From assembly GCA_029844215.1 (NCBI GenBank), contig CM056729.1:6758001-6822000 (forward strand): a stretch of 64,000 bases of DNA, read 5' to 3'. Below are positions 30,421 through 42,216 of this stretch, in pieces (position 1 is the first letter of the stretch; every line of letters begins with the position of its first letter). Source of the DNA: Przewalskia tangutica (taxonomy: Eukaryota; Streptophyta; Magnoliopsida; Solanales; Solanaceae). A model generated the notes under the pieces. The model made no database searches. It was not told the DNA's origin and worked only from the letters and a program-made list of their open reading frames with translations. The position numbers and the translations under genes are program-made.

Positions 30421-31110
30421 ATGACTACAAATTCATGTTCACAGCTCAATAACATATCAACAAAAATCCTCAATCTCCTCAACAAACCTAGTATTTCACC
30501 ATCCCAAATCACCCAAATCCAAGCTCAACTAATCCACCACAATCTCCATTACAACACAATCATTGCCCATAACTTCATCTCCACTTTCTTATCTTTAAAT
30601 ATCTTAAACTCTGCTTTAACCCTTTACACTAAACTAATCAAGAAACCCCACATCTTCATTTGCAACACATTAATTCAATCTTTTTCCCATTCCCAAATCC
30701 TACTTGAAAAACAAAACTCCATTACCATATACTCCCATATGCATAAAGAACGTATTTTTCCGAATAATTACACATACCCTTTTGTTCTAAAAGCTTTATC
30801 TGACCTTAAGGAGATAAAATTAGGCCAATCTGTACATACCCATATCGTCAAATCGGGTTATTATGATAATGATATTTATGTACAGAATTCTTTATTGAAT
30901 TTGTATGCTTCTTGTGGTGAAATTGAGGTTTGTCACTAACTGTTCGATGAAATGCCTCAGAGGGATGTCGTTTCGTGGACGGTTCTGATTATGGGGTATA
31001 GCGATTGTGGGAGGTATGGTAATGCACTAGTTGTGTTTGAGAAAATGAGAAATGCGGGTGTGGTGCCTAATCGGGTGACGATGGTGAACGCGTTGTCCTT
31101 TATGTGTTTT
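30421..31110 (+). pseudogene. PPR protein gene, truncated with stop
   Basis: PPR proteins bind organellar RNA. The ATG at 30421 (MTTNSCSQLNNISTKILNLL) leads into QIQAQLIHHNLHYNTIIAHN, ALTLYTKLIKKPHIFICNTL and YPFVLKALSDLKEIKLGQSV, with HTHIVKSG and VQNSLLNLYASCGEIEVCH. These are typical PLS-type PPR helices. A TAA at 30937-30939 interrupts what continues in frame as LFDEMPQRDVVSWTVLIMGY, ending in AGVVPNRVTMVNALS. After about 31100 similarity to PPR stops, so the gene is 3'-truncated as well. Intact members have 500 or more residues. I start at 30421 rather than further upstream because the copy at 28118 begins at the same Met. Confidence 0.8.
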
Positions 31111-32829
31111 AAGGCTTTTTTTGTCCTTTATTTCAAGATAAGCTGCCTTTCTGAATACTTCAATGTACTGATTTGGAGGACGCAAGGCCAACATGCGGAT
31201 TTACCCTAGGCTTGGTTTTTCATTCTTCTGTGATAGTTGGACATATGTAGATATTAATACAAGAAGTAAAGGATCTGAAACCGAAAATTCATATTTGGGG
31301 AATCAAATCAGCTTAACAGTGTTTCCCTTTTCTTACCCCCCCCGGCCCCATCTAAAAGTCTCATATATGAGACTAAATTTTCGTTGTAATAGGCGTAAAA
31401 TTTGTAGCTCACTCCAGCGATGAAATAAAGCTGGATTTAATTGACTTAACATAGTTAAAAGTGATAAATCGACTGTAGATTATTACTTTCATCTTTTGCA
31501 TACAATTTAGCTCGAAAATGTGTGTATATGTTGCAGCTTTTCATGTAGTAGCATGTTTACTGATATGCATTCAGGGCAAGGAAGATCTGCAAGTGAGACA
31601 AACTACTACTCCCCTGAGGCAGAATGGTGTAACCTGTTTTTGCTGAAACAGGTTATAACTTATAAATATTATTAATAGTTGCTCATGTCCGTGCCTGTGC
31701 TCTACACAGGCATTTGCCAAACATCGTTGTACAAATGAGAGCCAACATTGGGGAAGGTTATGTCATGGTGGTTCTAATTGTGTAGTAGGATTATCCGAAA
31801 GCAGGATATATCATCAAACGTTAATTTCTTCCGTGTTTCCTGTATTTGCTACTACACACATTCTGAAAATATATGTCAATCCCTTTAATAAAATTCCTAT
31901 GATTTGTTATCTAAATGGATTTTTAAATATCCCTTGATATGTAAAAGGAAGAGCTACCACTTAAAATATCACAACAGCTCTGGATTGCATGCTTCAGCTG
32001 GACCGGATCGTGAAGAAGAATGTACTGCACTGGTAGGTTCTTCAGTGCATAATTATGTACTTGGGAAGTAATTTCGATTGCTTATTTTCTGAGCTGGTTT
32101 ATAAATAGAAGTTGGAGTATAACTTGTGGCAAACTGTTGAAGTTCCAGTTTGGACATTCCTTCTTCTGACTTAAGGAAGTTATCTCCCACTATTTTAAAT
32201 TTATAACGCTCAATCCAGGTTGGTGATGGACCTATAACAATATACTCTATTGCTCATCTCCAAATTGATGTGCAGTCAGTGCAGTGGATCTGAAATAGAG
32301 TGTGCTGGTTGATACGAGCCTTCAAATTGGAGCATACTATGCGATATGTATGGTTTAACCTATTCATTTCATTTTCCCAAACATTGCTATAATCTTCCAT
32401 GCGCATTCTTTAGTATCAAGCAGGACAACTCATAGGATTTCTTTTCAATCTGAAGCATGTGGTCCCTTTATAATTAGAAATATTGGCTGCATGTACTATA
32501 CATTTTTCACTGGAAATACAGGGGCACGTAACTAAGAAAATGAACATAAATACATGCTATAACAATGAAGGTAGAGTTGTCTTGTGATGATTATCCAGAG
32601 GCAATAACAGATACATACAGTATTCTAAGGATATCAATTGTGTATGTGCATAATCACAAAGGAAATATGGAGTAAGCTTAATTAAACATTGACAAATACA
32701 CAATCTTATTCATTACAAAGAATTTGAGAAAAAGACTTGACCCCAATAGAACACGTTACAATTTGATCACACCTAGACAATTCTCATTAAACCTATTTTG
32801 TGTTGCACATTCCCTGATTTTTCAACTTG
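31111..32829. other. Intergenic 3' of HQT and of the PPR relic
   Basis: No coding motifs were recognised. The 3' untranslated region and polyadenylation signals of HQT would lie near 32500-32829 on the minus strand. Confidence 0.3.
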
Positions 32830-33699
32830 TCAAAATTCATACAAGTACTTCTCAAACATTGGCATGTGATGAGAATCTAAACAAACAGCCAAACGTAAGT
32901 TCCTATCCTTATTATTTGGACTTGGTATAATATAAACTGTCCCTTCATATAAAATGCAAGCTGGTCCCATATGAATTGGCCTTCCCCATCCAAAATCACA
33001 TTCATGGACAGGCAACCTAGTCCAACTGTTAATATTAAGATTAGGGCTAGCAAAGTAGGTCGGGCCCCGGATTAGTATCGATAAATCGGGCTGTAATTCG
33101 AGGTAATCGAGTGCTGATCTTAGGTAATTATCGTCCATTTTCGACAATGCACTATGAATTCTCTTAGCAGAATTTGTCAATGGCTCTGATTGAAGCTCAC
33201 ATGATTTTGCTATCGGTGTGGCTGTGAACACAACATTTCCTAAGTAACCCGGTGGCAATGGGGGGCAAAGCCTAGACCTACCGTCAGTTGCCACGTGTAA
33301 TTTGGTCAACTGATCATCGGGCAGTGCACGTGCCTTGCACATGCAACGCCAAATATGGGCTGCGAGGATTTCATAAGTGCTACCCTCGTGCTTGGACTTG
33401 GACTTAAGAAGCCCAAGTTGTTCACTTGAGAATTTTAACATGATCGTGGTACTGGCCTTTGGGCCTGTGGACGATGAATTGAGGGACGGGGGAGGATGAT
33501 ACTCCATGTGTTCAAAAGACGTTGTCGGTGGGTCCCCTGCGCGGAGGAGCGTCCGGTCGATGAACGGGGGGACGACGACCGAGAGCCCACGAGCTATGTC
33601 GGACCATGTGTTGATGAAGTGAATTGATGAGAGTCCATCAGATAATGTGTGGAATACTCCGCCACCAACAGAGACTCCACCACACTTGAAACGAGTAAC
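32830..33699 (-). CDS. HQT: HQT exon 2 (BAHD acyltransferase)
   Basis: Exon 2 follows the acceptor GATTAG at 33701-33700 and runs to the stop at 32830 (289 codons). It opens VTRFKCGGVSVGGGVFHTLS, giving the catalytic HTLSDG (HxxxD, about residues 159-163 of the joined protein). It continues through SIHFINTWSDIARG, KSKHEGSTYEILAAHIWRC and LHVATDGRSRL, with PPLPPGYLGN. The structural DFGWG motif falls at about 377-381, and the end is HHMPMFEKYLYEF. With exon 1 the protein is 431 residues, the normal BAHD length. It agrees closely with what I know of Solanaceae hydroxycinnamoyl-CoA quinate transferase. That cytosolic enzyme transfers caffeoyl from CoA to quinate, making chlorogenic acid. No stop or frameshift is seen. 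A closely related HCT-type paralogue is the main alternative. Confidence 0.93.
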   Translation of the reverse strand, partial: VTRFKCGGVSVGGGVFHTLSDGLSSIHFINTWSDIARGLSVVVPPFIDRTLLRAGDPPTTSFEHMEYHPPPSLNSSSTGPKASTTIMLKFSSEQLGLLKSKSKHEGSTYEILAAHIWRCMCKARALPDDQLTKLHVATDGRSRLCPPLPPGYLGNVVFTATPIAKSCELQSEPLTNSAKRIHSALSKMDDNYLRSALDYLELQPDLSILIRGPTYFASPNLNINSWTRLPVHECDFGWGRPIHMGPACILYEGTVYIIPSPNNKDRNLRLAVCLDSHHMPMFEKYLYEF

Positions 33700-33799
33700 C
33701 TAATCAAAATCACAAATAATTATCAGGTTAAGTTAATCGTACAATAACAAGTAACTATTCATATCAATTATAATATAACTTTTAAAATAAAAAATATAT

Positions 33800-34020
33800 G
33801 GCTCACCAAGGCCGTTTCAAACATTTTGGGGTTTTGTTCTAATTTGTAAAAGTGGACCTTTAATTGAGCTAAAATCTGCAAATTATCGATCTTTACCGTA
33901 AATTATGGCTAATAATACTTAATAAAAATGGGAAAAAAAACCCTATTTTTTTTTATTTTTCGAAATTCCTGTGCAGTAGCACACCTCACATCACACGAAT
34001 TCAAAGACGGCCCTGACATT
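33800..34020. repeat. Dispersed repeat, copy 2, in HQT intron
   Basis: Related to 14386-14660. The left end, aaggccgtttcaaacatttt, and right end, aaagacggccctga, suggest short inverted termini (GGCCGT/ACGGCC). Confidence 0.4.
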
Positions 34021-34974
34021 CAAGTTGAAATGGTTCACTTATAAAAGACTTGGACTTTCTATAAACAAATTGACCAATTTGCTAGGGAAGTGTGACTTGT
34101 GAACTTTATCCATTTATTGTGCTGGGGCGTAGTTAAGGTCAGCCAGAAAGCGCGTTAAGTAGACGCCCGATACGAACAGCGTGAGTTCGATTTCCATGGC
34201 GAAGAAATTGCGTGTTGAATTTGACTCATTGCGTTGATCGGTTACGCCTGAAACTAAATGGCTGAGCACATCCCGTCATTGATTCTTGGTGATGTTGTTG
34301 AAGGATCGGTGTCATCATCTCGAGGACGTCTGGGTAATACCCGTGATTTTCCATAAAGTATTTATGAATCAACATCAACCACAGTACATCTTTCATAAAC
34401 AAATATTTATGCAAAAAAAATTAAAAATTAAATGAATACGATATTTAAAGTATATAAGAAAGAGGAAACGATGAAGTAGAAATAGAAAAATAAAAAACTA
34501 CAAGAGTATATAAAAAGATATACTTAATAAAAGTACCCTGGTCCCTGGCCATAGATTATTTTTTTCTTCTTGAAACTAAAATTCCTTTTTCTTTTTCAGA
34601 TTAAATAATCGCTATCTTTGAGATCACATATTAATTAAAGATGTATACTCTTTTGTGTATGTTTCTGGAAGACTGGAACCATCATGATCTTGAGAAAGTA
34701 ATACTAGCTGTCAAATATTAATTGCCCCCTAAGATTGGATAGATTCCTACTAGTTCAGAAACAAACTTCAAGCCAACCTAGCTGGGGATAGCTAGTAGTA
34801 GTAACGGAACATAAATGTATATGTTAAAAATTATTTTTAAAAAAAATAATAATTAAGTTTTAAATTTATAATTTTAAAGTATAATAAATTTAGTACTCCT
34901 ATTTAAAATCTTAAGATCAAACCATCAAATTTTGATTTTGAATCTGCATATACGATGAGAGCTTGGAGTAACTA

Positions 34975-35080
34975 GTAACATTATCGATATGTGATCAGTA
35001 AGTCATGAGTTCAAGCCGTGATTTGACCCTTCTCCGGAACCCCGCGCATAGCAAGGAGCTTAATGCACTTCCTTTTTATA
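34975..35080 (+). mobile_element. SINE fragment in HQT intron
   Basis: It reads gtcatgagttcaagccgtga, then cttctccggaaccccgcgca, then tagcaaggagcttaatgcac and a short T-rich end. It is the same family as 20468-20949, with part of the middle deleted. Confidence 0.55.
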
Positions 35081-36740
35081 TAAGATGAGTCTCTACCTAT
35101 TTTGCTTGAATTTTTCATAGGAAAAAATGTACACCCCGTATTTGATATTCCACAATACCTTGTACCCCATATCTATATTTATATGTGAAACGACTAAATT
35201 CAACAAATATTATATTCTGAATCAGTGATTTTAAAATTATGAATCGGCATATGAGGATATCTCTTCCTATTTTGCTTTAAACTTCAAAGGAAACTATGTA
35301 CACATAGCTTTAACTTTTAGGTACTGATGTTGCTTAGCTTGATGTTGCTGGTTTTATTTTTGAATGGCTGCTGTGTCCTGTGTGTATGATTTGTAACTCC
35401 CTACTTGTGGTGATTAATACAATGCCTTAGTGGCTTAGTTATCAAAAAAGAATTATTAAAATTTAATAAATTTTAAATTTTGAGTTCTCGATTGTAAAGT
35501 ATAGTGAGTTCACTCACGGGGGAGCTAGGTAGACACCATTATATATACAAGATTAAAATTATTATTATATATATATAAAGTAGATGTTAAATTTTCTTGA
35601 TTTTTTCATGAATTTACTTCTTCATATTTATGAACCCCTAGGTGAAAATTCATATCCGCCACAAGGTTCACTAATAAAAATCTTAAGGTCCAACTTTTCA
35701 AATTTAAATTCTTGACTTTCTTTAATTTCTATTTTGATTGAACTAAAGAAAAATGTACACCGTACACTTTACACCAAACACATGATTTTTGACCTACTAT
35801 TCCAAGTGGTTGATTAAAAAACAAATGCAGCGAAAGTGGTCACCTAGCTGGTGCTAGACTGCTAGTTAAAGGCTTAGAAAATATTACTTTAAGAATATGC
35901 TATTATTAAATAATTCATCTTCTATTAAATTCTGTAAAGCTCATAGAGACTTTTTTTTTCGTAAGCTCTTAGAGACATTAACGTTGATCAAACTAGAAAT
36001 ATCAGAAGTCGATTCGTCGAGTCGAGACAGGTCGGGACTGAGTTTTGCACTCTTTCCACTGGTTTACCTGCAATCTTCTAGTATTTCTTAATCATTTTTG
36101 TTACTTTTTTTTTGCTATCCCCCCCCCCCCTCTTGAACTTTTACCCCTTCTTTTGAGACAAGGGAAAGGAAATGAAGTTAAATATTTTTATTTCCCTTGT
36201 TTTGTTAGTGTCGATGAAAAAAAGAGAAGGAAAATATTAAAGAACCGACTTGTTCTTAAATTAAGATTATGATCTAAGTTTATTAGTTGAAAGGCAAGGA
36301 AGTAAATATCTATATGTCCGCATGGACAGCTCAACCTGCTAGTTACCGGATAATTGAAAAATGGCCAGATCGACCCGGCAATTAGAAAGTGAAGGTCTTC
36401 TTGAAATAAAGAAGGTCCTCAATGCGTGCGTGATAGTGGTCTAACCTTTGAAATCAGTTGAGTTACCATGATTAACTCCTTCACAATTCTGTCGGACCGA
36501 GGTGTAGGGCTCCTGGGGTGGGAGATCCACCTTTTTTGGAAAAATGTTAGACAGCTTCTAATTTCCCTTCATTCTTTTCAAAAATAACTAATAATAGAAT
36601 ATTATGGACCATCAAAATTGTATTCTAGATTTCTAGTGAAACGTTTTATTTTTTCACTTGACCAAAATCGCTTAATCTCTATATCTATTGATAGTATAAT
36701 TTTACTATTACACTAAATTATCTAAAATATAGTTATAGCC

Positions 36741-37660
36741 TAGGGCTGTTCATTTCGGATACCCGATCCGATCCAAAATTTCGGATAACCGTATATCCGA
36801 AATTTTCATATTTTAAATCATATTTTAATTTATCTTAAAATATTTTAAATTCTATTTTAATTTATTCGAAATACCGTGTGTCATCAACTTTACTAACATT
36901 TTATTTAAATTCTATTTTAATTTATCTTAAAATCCACACAAAGGTTGGAGTAGCAAGGAAAGATAATTATAGTCAGCATAATGCTATCATTAATCGTCCA
37001 CCCGCATCAAGAATTTTTTACCAAGTTATTCGATATGAAAAGGATTTATGCATTGTCTTAAAATATCATTGTTTACATTGTCATGACATAAAATCAAGCT
37101 CCTTCACTTACTACTTTTTTTAAGGAAAATGGATAGTGAAGACGTGGAGGAAATGAAGTTTTTCCCCCTTTTGAATCGATCAACTTCTAAAATTTCTTTA
37201 TCTATTGTAATACTTAGTCGAAAGATTAAGTCATTTACTTCGAATCCACTCAAATTTCCTTATCTACTGTAATACTTAAAGTAATAGTATAATTAATAAC
37301 ATTATTAAGGTTTGTCAGAAGAAGAACTTGATTTTTTCCCTCTATTTTTTGATGAAGATATGAAAGTAACATAAAAATCAAATAAATGAAAACCGAAAAG
37401 CACAAACGCAGCCTAACTATTAGGGAAAATCAAAACAACAACATACCTAAGGGAAAATTAAAAGAAAATAAATAAAAAATAAAAAAATAAAAAAATCGGA
37501 TATTTCGGATATCCGAAAGTAGAGAAATTTTGATCCATTTTTTTCGGATATTCGATCCGAAATGTCCGAAACTCAAAAAAATGGATCGGATATCCGATTT
37601 TTTGAATCGGATCGATCCGATCTGCAAATCGGATCGATCGGATTATTATGAACAACCCAG
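36741..37660. mobile_element. MITE with ggatatccga repeats in HQT intron
   Basis: The left end is AGGGCTGTTCATTTCGGATA and the right end, as complement, is TGGGTTGTTCATAATAATCC. The subterminal regions are dense in cggatatccga and gatccgatc in both orientations, so the two ends can pair. The interior is AT-rich without an intact frame. It resembles the hAT-type MITEs at 26361 and 20506 in design but not in sequence. No target duplication was resolved. Confidence 0.55.
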
Positions 37661-38041
37661 GTAATAATGAATTCAGAATTCTAACTTCATGAGATAGAAC
37701 TCGAACTCAAATTTCTATCACACATCAATTGATTGAATCAGTAGAAAAATAGGATAAACTCGTATCTTACGGTCTCTACATCCTATCTAGTCCAAACTAT
37801 TAGATTCACATGAAACCTACGGCCTCTACATCCGCCCTTAGTTACTACAAGTATCTAGATGCTCTGAATGAGTGAGATCAGTAACTTAGAAAACAACACA
37901 AGCAACCTAGATAACATGTATAAAAATACTAATTGCGTAAAAACAAACTCTTTATACTATCAACGCATATAAATGTATAAATAAAATAAGAAATCTTCGG
38001 TACCATAGAAAAAGATACTGATAATGTCAAAAATTCTTTAC

Positions 38042-38467
38042 CTGAAAGATAACGAGTGGGAAAGATGAAATGTCCCCAGAAGTATCAACAGTAGGAATGA
38101 GTTTCCTAAGTTCCAAACATGGTGTAAAATCACCAAAATCATCAACAAAAGCATCACTTTCAGCTTCAACAAACAAAACACCTTCACCATTACAATTAAT
38201 CTCAATTCTTCCTTGTTCATCCCTAGCTAGTCTCCCAGCCATTGGATAAAATGACACTAAAACATTGCTCAAAGCCTCTTTCATTACTTTATTATCAAAG
38301 AAATTTGAAGATCCATTTGGTTTATAAAAATACACAGTTAACAGATGGATTCTTCCAACTATTAAATCCAAATTAGAACTCCAAAGCTTCTTTGATGGTG
38401 TTGGCTTAGATGGTCTCACTAATGTTGATTCTTTGATGCTAATTTTCATGGTTTTTTCACTTCCCAT
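38042..38467 (-). CDS. HQT: HQT exon 1
   Basis: Exon 1 has 142 codons from the ATG at 38465-38467. It reads MGSEKTMKISIKESTLVRPS, then KLWSSNLDLIVGRIHLLTVY and FYKPNGSSNFF, with LSNVLVSFYPMAGRLARDEQ, IEINCNGEGVLFVEAESDAF and FGDFTPCLELRKLIPTVDTS. It ends PLVIFQ before the GTAAAG donor. This is the N-terminal BAHD half, with the FYPMAGR and EGVLFVEAE landmarks. The MGSEK start matches the Solanaceae HQT form, which is longer at the N-terminus than HCT. Exon 2 continues in frame at 33699. Confidence 0.93.
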
Positions 38468-38660
38468 TTTTTTAAAAATAATATATATATTGAAGATTTA
38501 GGTAAAGGAGAGAAAAGGGTGTCTAAAAATATAATTTTTTTAAGTTATTGAAATTTTCTTGAGGTGTTAAACGTAACCTTTTTAGAGAAAAATAGAGAGG
38601 AAAGAAAAAGCCAGAGGAACTAAAGTGTTGAGGTACAAGGAAGAGTGCTGTGGGAATCAT

Positions 38661-38668
38661 TATTTATA
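38661..38668 (-). promoter_or_regulatory. TATA box of HQT
   Basis: TATAAATA on the minus strand, 194 bp upstream of the HQT ATG. It predicts a start site near 38635 and a 5' leader of about 165 nt. The nearest Copia LTR ends about 210 bp upstream of this box. Confidence 0.6.
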
Positions 38669-39092
38669 GCTCTAAAGTTGAAGTGTATCATCCATGCTGG
38701 ATTTTTGTAAATAATGAATTTTCTCCTTCTAGAAAGTTCAAGTTGTTAAGTTGTCCATACTTTAATTCTTTTATTTCTTATGGTAGTATTAATTTCATGC
38801 ACGTAAACTTAAGAATTTTTTCTGGATTATATATATATATATATTTACTAAATTTATAAATATTTAATTATACAATATTAATGAAAGACATATATATGCA
38901 AGTTACAATAGGAGAATCATATTCATACTTTACATCTAAAACCATATTTTATATGAAGAGTAACTATACAATTATGGTAATGTTATAATACTAATTTAGG
39001 TACAAGTCTAATATACAAAATAGGTAAATTCAGATTCGAACCGAAGAAGCCGATCATTGTTGAAATGTCGGACATCGCTTAACACCCCATGA

Positions 39093-40430
39093 TCATAGCG
39101 ATACATGTCTTCTGTTGAGAATGTCTCTAAAATCTTCAAAAAGGACCGAGGGAAGACCCTTTGTAAAGATGTCTGCAATTTGATATCTTGAAGAGACATG
39201 ACAGACGCATACTTGTCCTTTAGCTATCTTCTCTCGAACAAAGTGAATATTCATTTCTATGTGTTTAGTACGCTGGTGAACTGGATTACCAGAAAGGTAG
39301 ATGACACTTATATTATCACAATACACCAAGGTAGTCTTCTCAATAGGACAATGAAACTCTAAAAGTAGATTTCGTAACCAACTTGACTCAGAAACCACAT
39401 TGGCTACTCCTCGATACTCGGCCTCTGCACTTGAATGTGAAAGCGTGGATTGACGCTTGGCAGACCATGAGACCAAGTTATTACCTAAAAACATGCAATA
39501 GCCAGACGTAGACCGTCTGGTGTCAGGACAACCACTCCAATCAACATCTGTATAAGAGACTAGTGTAGACGTCGATGAAGGATACAAATGCAAGCCATAC
39601 TCAAGTGTTCCATGAATGTACCTAAGAATGCGTTTGAGCGCATTCATATGTTCAACTCTGGGATCATGCATAAACAAACACACCTGGTGTAAGACATATG
39701 TAATATCAGGTCGCGTGAACGTCAGATACTGAAGGGCGCCTGCAAGACTACGATAGCGTGTCGGATCCTCATAGGGAGAGCCAACTGCAGCACCCAACTT
39801 GGGTTTAGTATCAACTGGAGTAGAAGTGGACTTACATGATGACATCTCAGCCCTCTCAATGATCTCTGCTGCATACTTCCTCTGTGATAAGAACAATCCA
39901 CATGCATGACGAGTTACAGCAATCCCCAAAAAGTAACTCAATGGGCCCAAGTCCTTCATGGCAAACTCAGAACTGAGCATCATCATAATGGACTTTCGCA
40001 AAGCGTCAGAAGAGACAGTCAAGATAATGTCATCAACATATAATAGAATATAACTATGGAAGATCCCGACGGTATATGAATAATGAGTTATCAGTCCTGC
40101 GGTGAGAGAAACCCAAAGTTGAAACATAGTTAGCAAACCTCTTATACCAAGCCCCTACAATGACTTCTTCAATAGACATACATGATTAGGATATCTAGTA
40201 TCCCTAAACCCCAATAGTTGATGCATATACACTGTCTCATGAAGATCATCATGTAGGAAAACATTCTTCACATCTAGATGATGAGTGGGCCATGATTTCG
40301 AAAGAGTCAAGCTGAGTACAATACGAATAGTCGTCGGCTTGACCACCGGGCTAAAAGTCTCACCACAATCCATACCAACCTGCTGAGTCTTACTATCACC
40401 TACACTACGAGTCTTATGCCTTGCAAACAA
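39093..40430 (-). pseudogene. Copia reverse transcriptase-RNase H
   Basis: The first part (40430-40155) has DCGETFSPVVKPTTIRIVLS and HLDVKNVFLHDDLHETVYMH. A frame break follows near 40140. The second part has SYILLYVDDIILTVSSDALR with the Y-V-D-D motif, MKDLGPLSYFLGI and LAGALQYLTFTRPDI. The RNase H domain has STSGYCMFLGNNLVSWSAKR, SSAEAEYRGVANVVSESSWL and QRTKHIEMNIHFVREKI, ending in QIADIFTKGLP. The domain is nearly full length but frameshifted. Confidence 0.85.
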
Positions 40431-40460
40431 ACCATCAGAATTCTCTTTATGAGCAAAAAT

Positions 40461-41987
40461 TCACATAGAACGAATAATATTAACTCGCAGCGCTAACGAA
40501 GTATTTTTTGAAAAATCTAAAAAATGACGGAGAACATAGGGGGAGACATCATCATCCAAAAAATCATAAGAACTAGACACGGGTTTTTCTACTTTAGAAA
40601 AGGGAAATTGAGATTCATCAAAAATAACATGACGACTAATGATGATTCGTTTAGTGGACAAATCAAAGCATTTATAACCATAGTGATTTGATGGATAGCC
40701 CAAAAATACACACGGGGTAGAACGTTCCAGAAGTTTGTTGATTGTGGTGGATGGAAACAGTGGATAACATAAGCATCCAAAGACCCTAAGATGAGAATAT
40801 GTAGGAGTCTTTTTGTATAAAACTTGAAGAGGGGGGGAATATGTCAAAACCTTTAGAGGGAATAATATTAAGTAGATCGATAGCTATTTGTAGCACATGA
40901 TGCCAAAGCAATGGAGGGACGGAAGAATGAACCAATAAAGTCCGAATAATGTTATTAATGGTACGAATTTTTCGTTCAGCTTTCCCATTTTGTGAAGACG
41001 TATGAAGACAAGAAAAATAAAAATTTATCTCACTTTGAGCACAAAACTCCCTAAACTTTCCATTATCACACTCTTTACCATTATCACATTGGATGTTCTT
41101 TATTTTCCGTTCGAATTGAGTTCTTATGAAAGCTCTAAGTTTTACGAAGATGGAAAAAATTTATGATTTTTTCGCAATTGAAAACGTATACAAAAATTTA
41201 GAGTAATCATACAAGAATAAAACATTATATCGATGACCCATAGAACTGAGAACCGGAGATGTCCATAAATCGCTATGAATAATGTCAAATGACATTGAAG
41301 TATTAGAATTCGAGGCTACAAATGATAACTTAATAATTTTCCCTAAAGAACAAGATTGACAATTTGGAGTACTACACGTACCCTTACAAGAAATAAACTT
41401 ATTTTTATCTAAAACAGATAAAATTGACGATCCTGGATGACCTAGACGAGCATGCCACAAGGAAGGAGCAAGAGCTGTAAAAGTGGATGACATAGCTTTA
41501 CGCGAGATGCTGAGACTCGGTGTGATTGGATAAAGATCCCCCTATTGTCACACCTCATGAGAGGACTCCCCGTCTTGAAATTCTTCACAGAAAACCCAAA
41601 AGGATCAAAATCAATAGAGACCCAATTATCAGTGGTGAATTTACGGACATACACCAAATTTTTAATCAATTTTGGGGCATGAAGGGTATGTTTCAGAACA
41701 AGTGGTGGATGAGGAGGGGGCAAAGTTTTATTATCATAACCCTTTATTGAAACAAAACTGTCATTACTAACAATTATACCACGATTACTGCTCAAATTGG
41801 AATAAGACGAGAGATTATCTTGGTCGGATGTCATGTGGGTAGTGGCACCTGTGTCCATGTACCAATTAGGGTCCGGTTGAGTCAAGCCAAAAGTGTGCGT
41901 CGCTGCTTCAGTGTCGGTTTGAGTGGGGACTATTGCGTGGTGGGCCTGAGGGGGTCGAGGCCCAAGTATATCGATCTGGGCCGCCAT
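40461..41987 (-). pseudogene. Copia protease and integrase
   Basis: The protease part has the DTGATTHMTSD active-site sequence near 41870. GAG-pre-integrase follows: LWHARLGHPGSSILSVLDKN with CQSCSLGK. The integrase core begins SFDIIHSDLWTSPVLSSMGH, and the rest, including TYSHLRVFGCLCYPLFPST and FLGYPSNHYGYKCFDL, appears at 40847-40461. Between about 41160 and 40850 the frame is broken several times. Confidence 0.8.
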
Positions 41988-42216
41988 ACGCCGTCTGAAC
42001 TCGAGTCCGACTGAAGAACTCAGTCATGGCGCCAGATCGGCTTATACTGGGGCGCCGCGACGCTGTGAGGCGCTGGGACCCACTGCCACTATCTAGGGCG
42101 CCCTACGAGCCCCAGAACTTCTGTTGTTGCTGACGGCTGCCCCCTTTGTTGCCGTCACGATTCTTGTAATTATTCTTCCGATTTTGGCCCTTCTTACCAT
42201 CCCCGTTGTTTTGATT

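Larger units (their letters stand above)
33700..38041 (-). other. HQT: HQT intron, 4.3 kb
   Basis: The intron has GT at 38041-38040 (CTTTCAG^GTAAAG) and AG at 33701-33700. It is phase 0. It contains the repeat at 33800-34020, a SINE fragment at 34975-35080, and the MITE at 36741-37660. A homopolymeric C run lies near 36120. The stretch 34130-34250 resembles a degenerate SINE head (gtgagttcgatttcc). No other exon is needed between the two halves of the protein. Confidence 0.8.

Noticed and set aside
34130..34250. Another SINE head in the HQT intron
   Set aside because: There is a B-box-like gtgagttcgatttcc, but no A box, body or target duplication could be found. It is mentioned only in the intron note.
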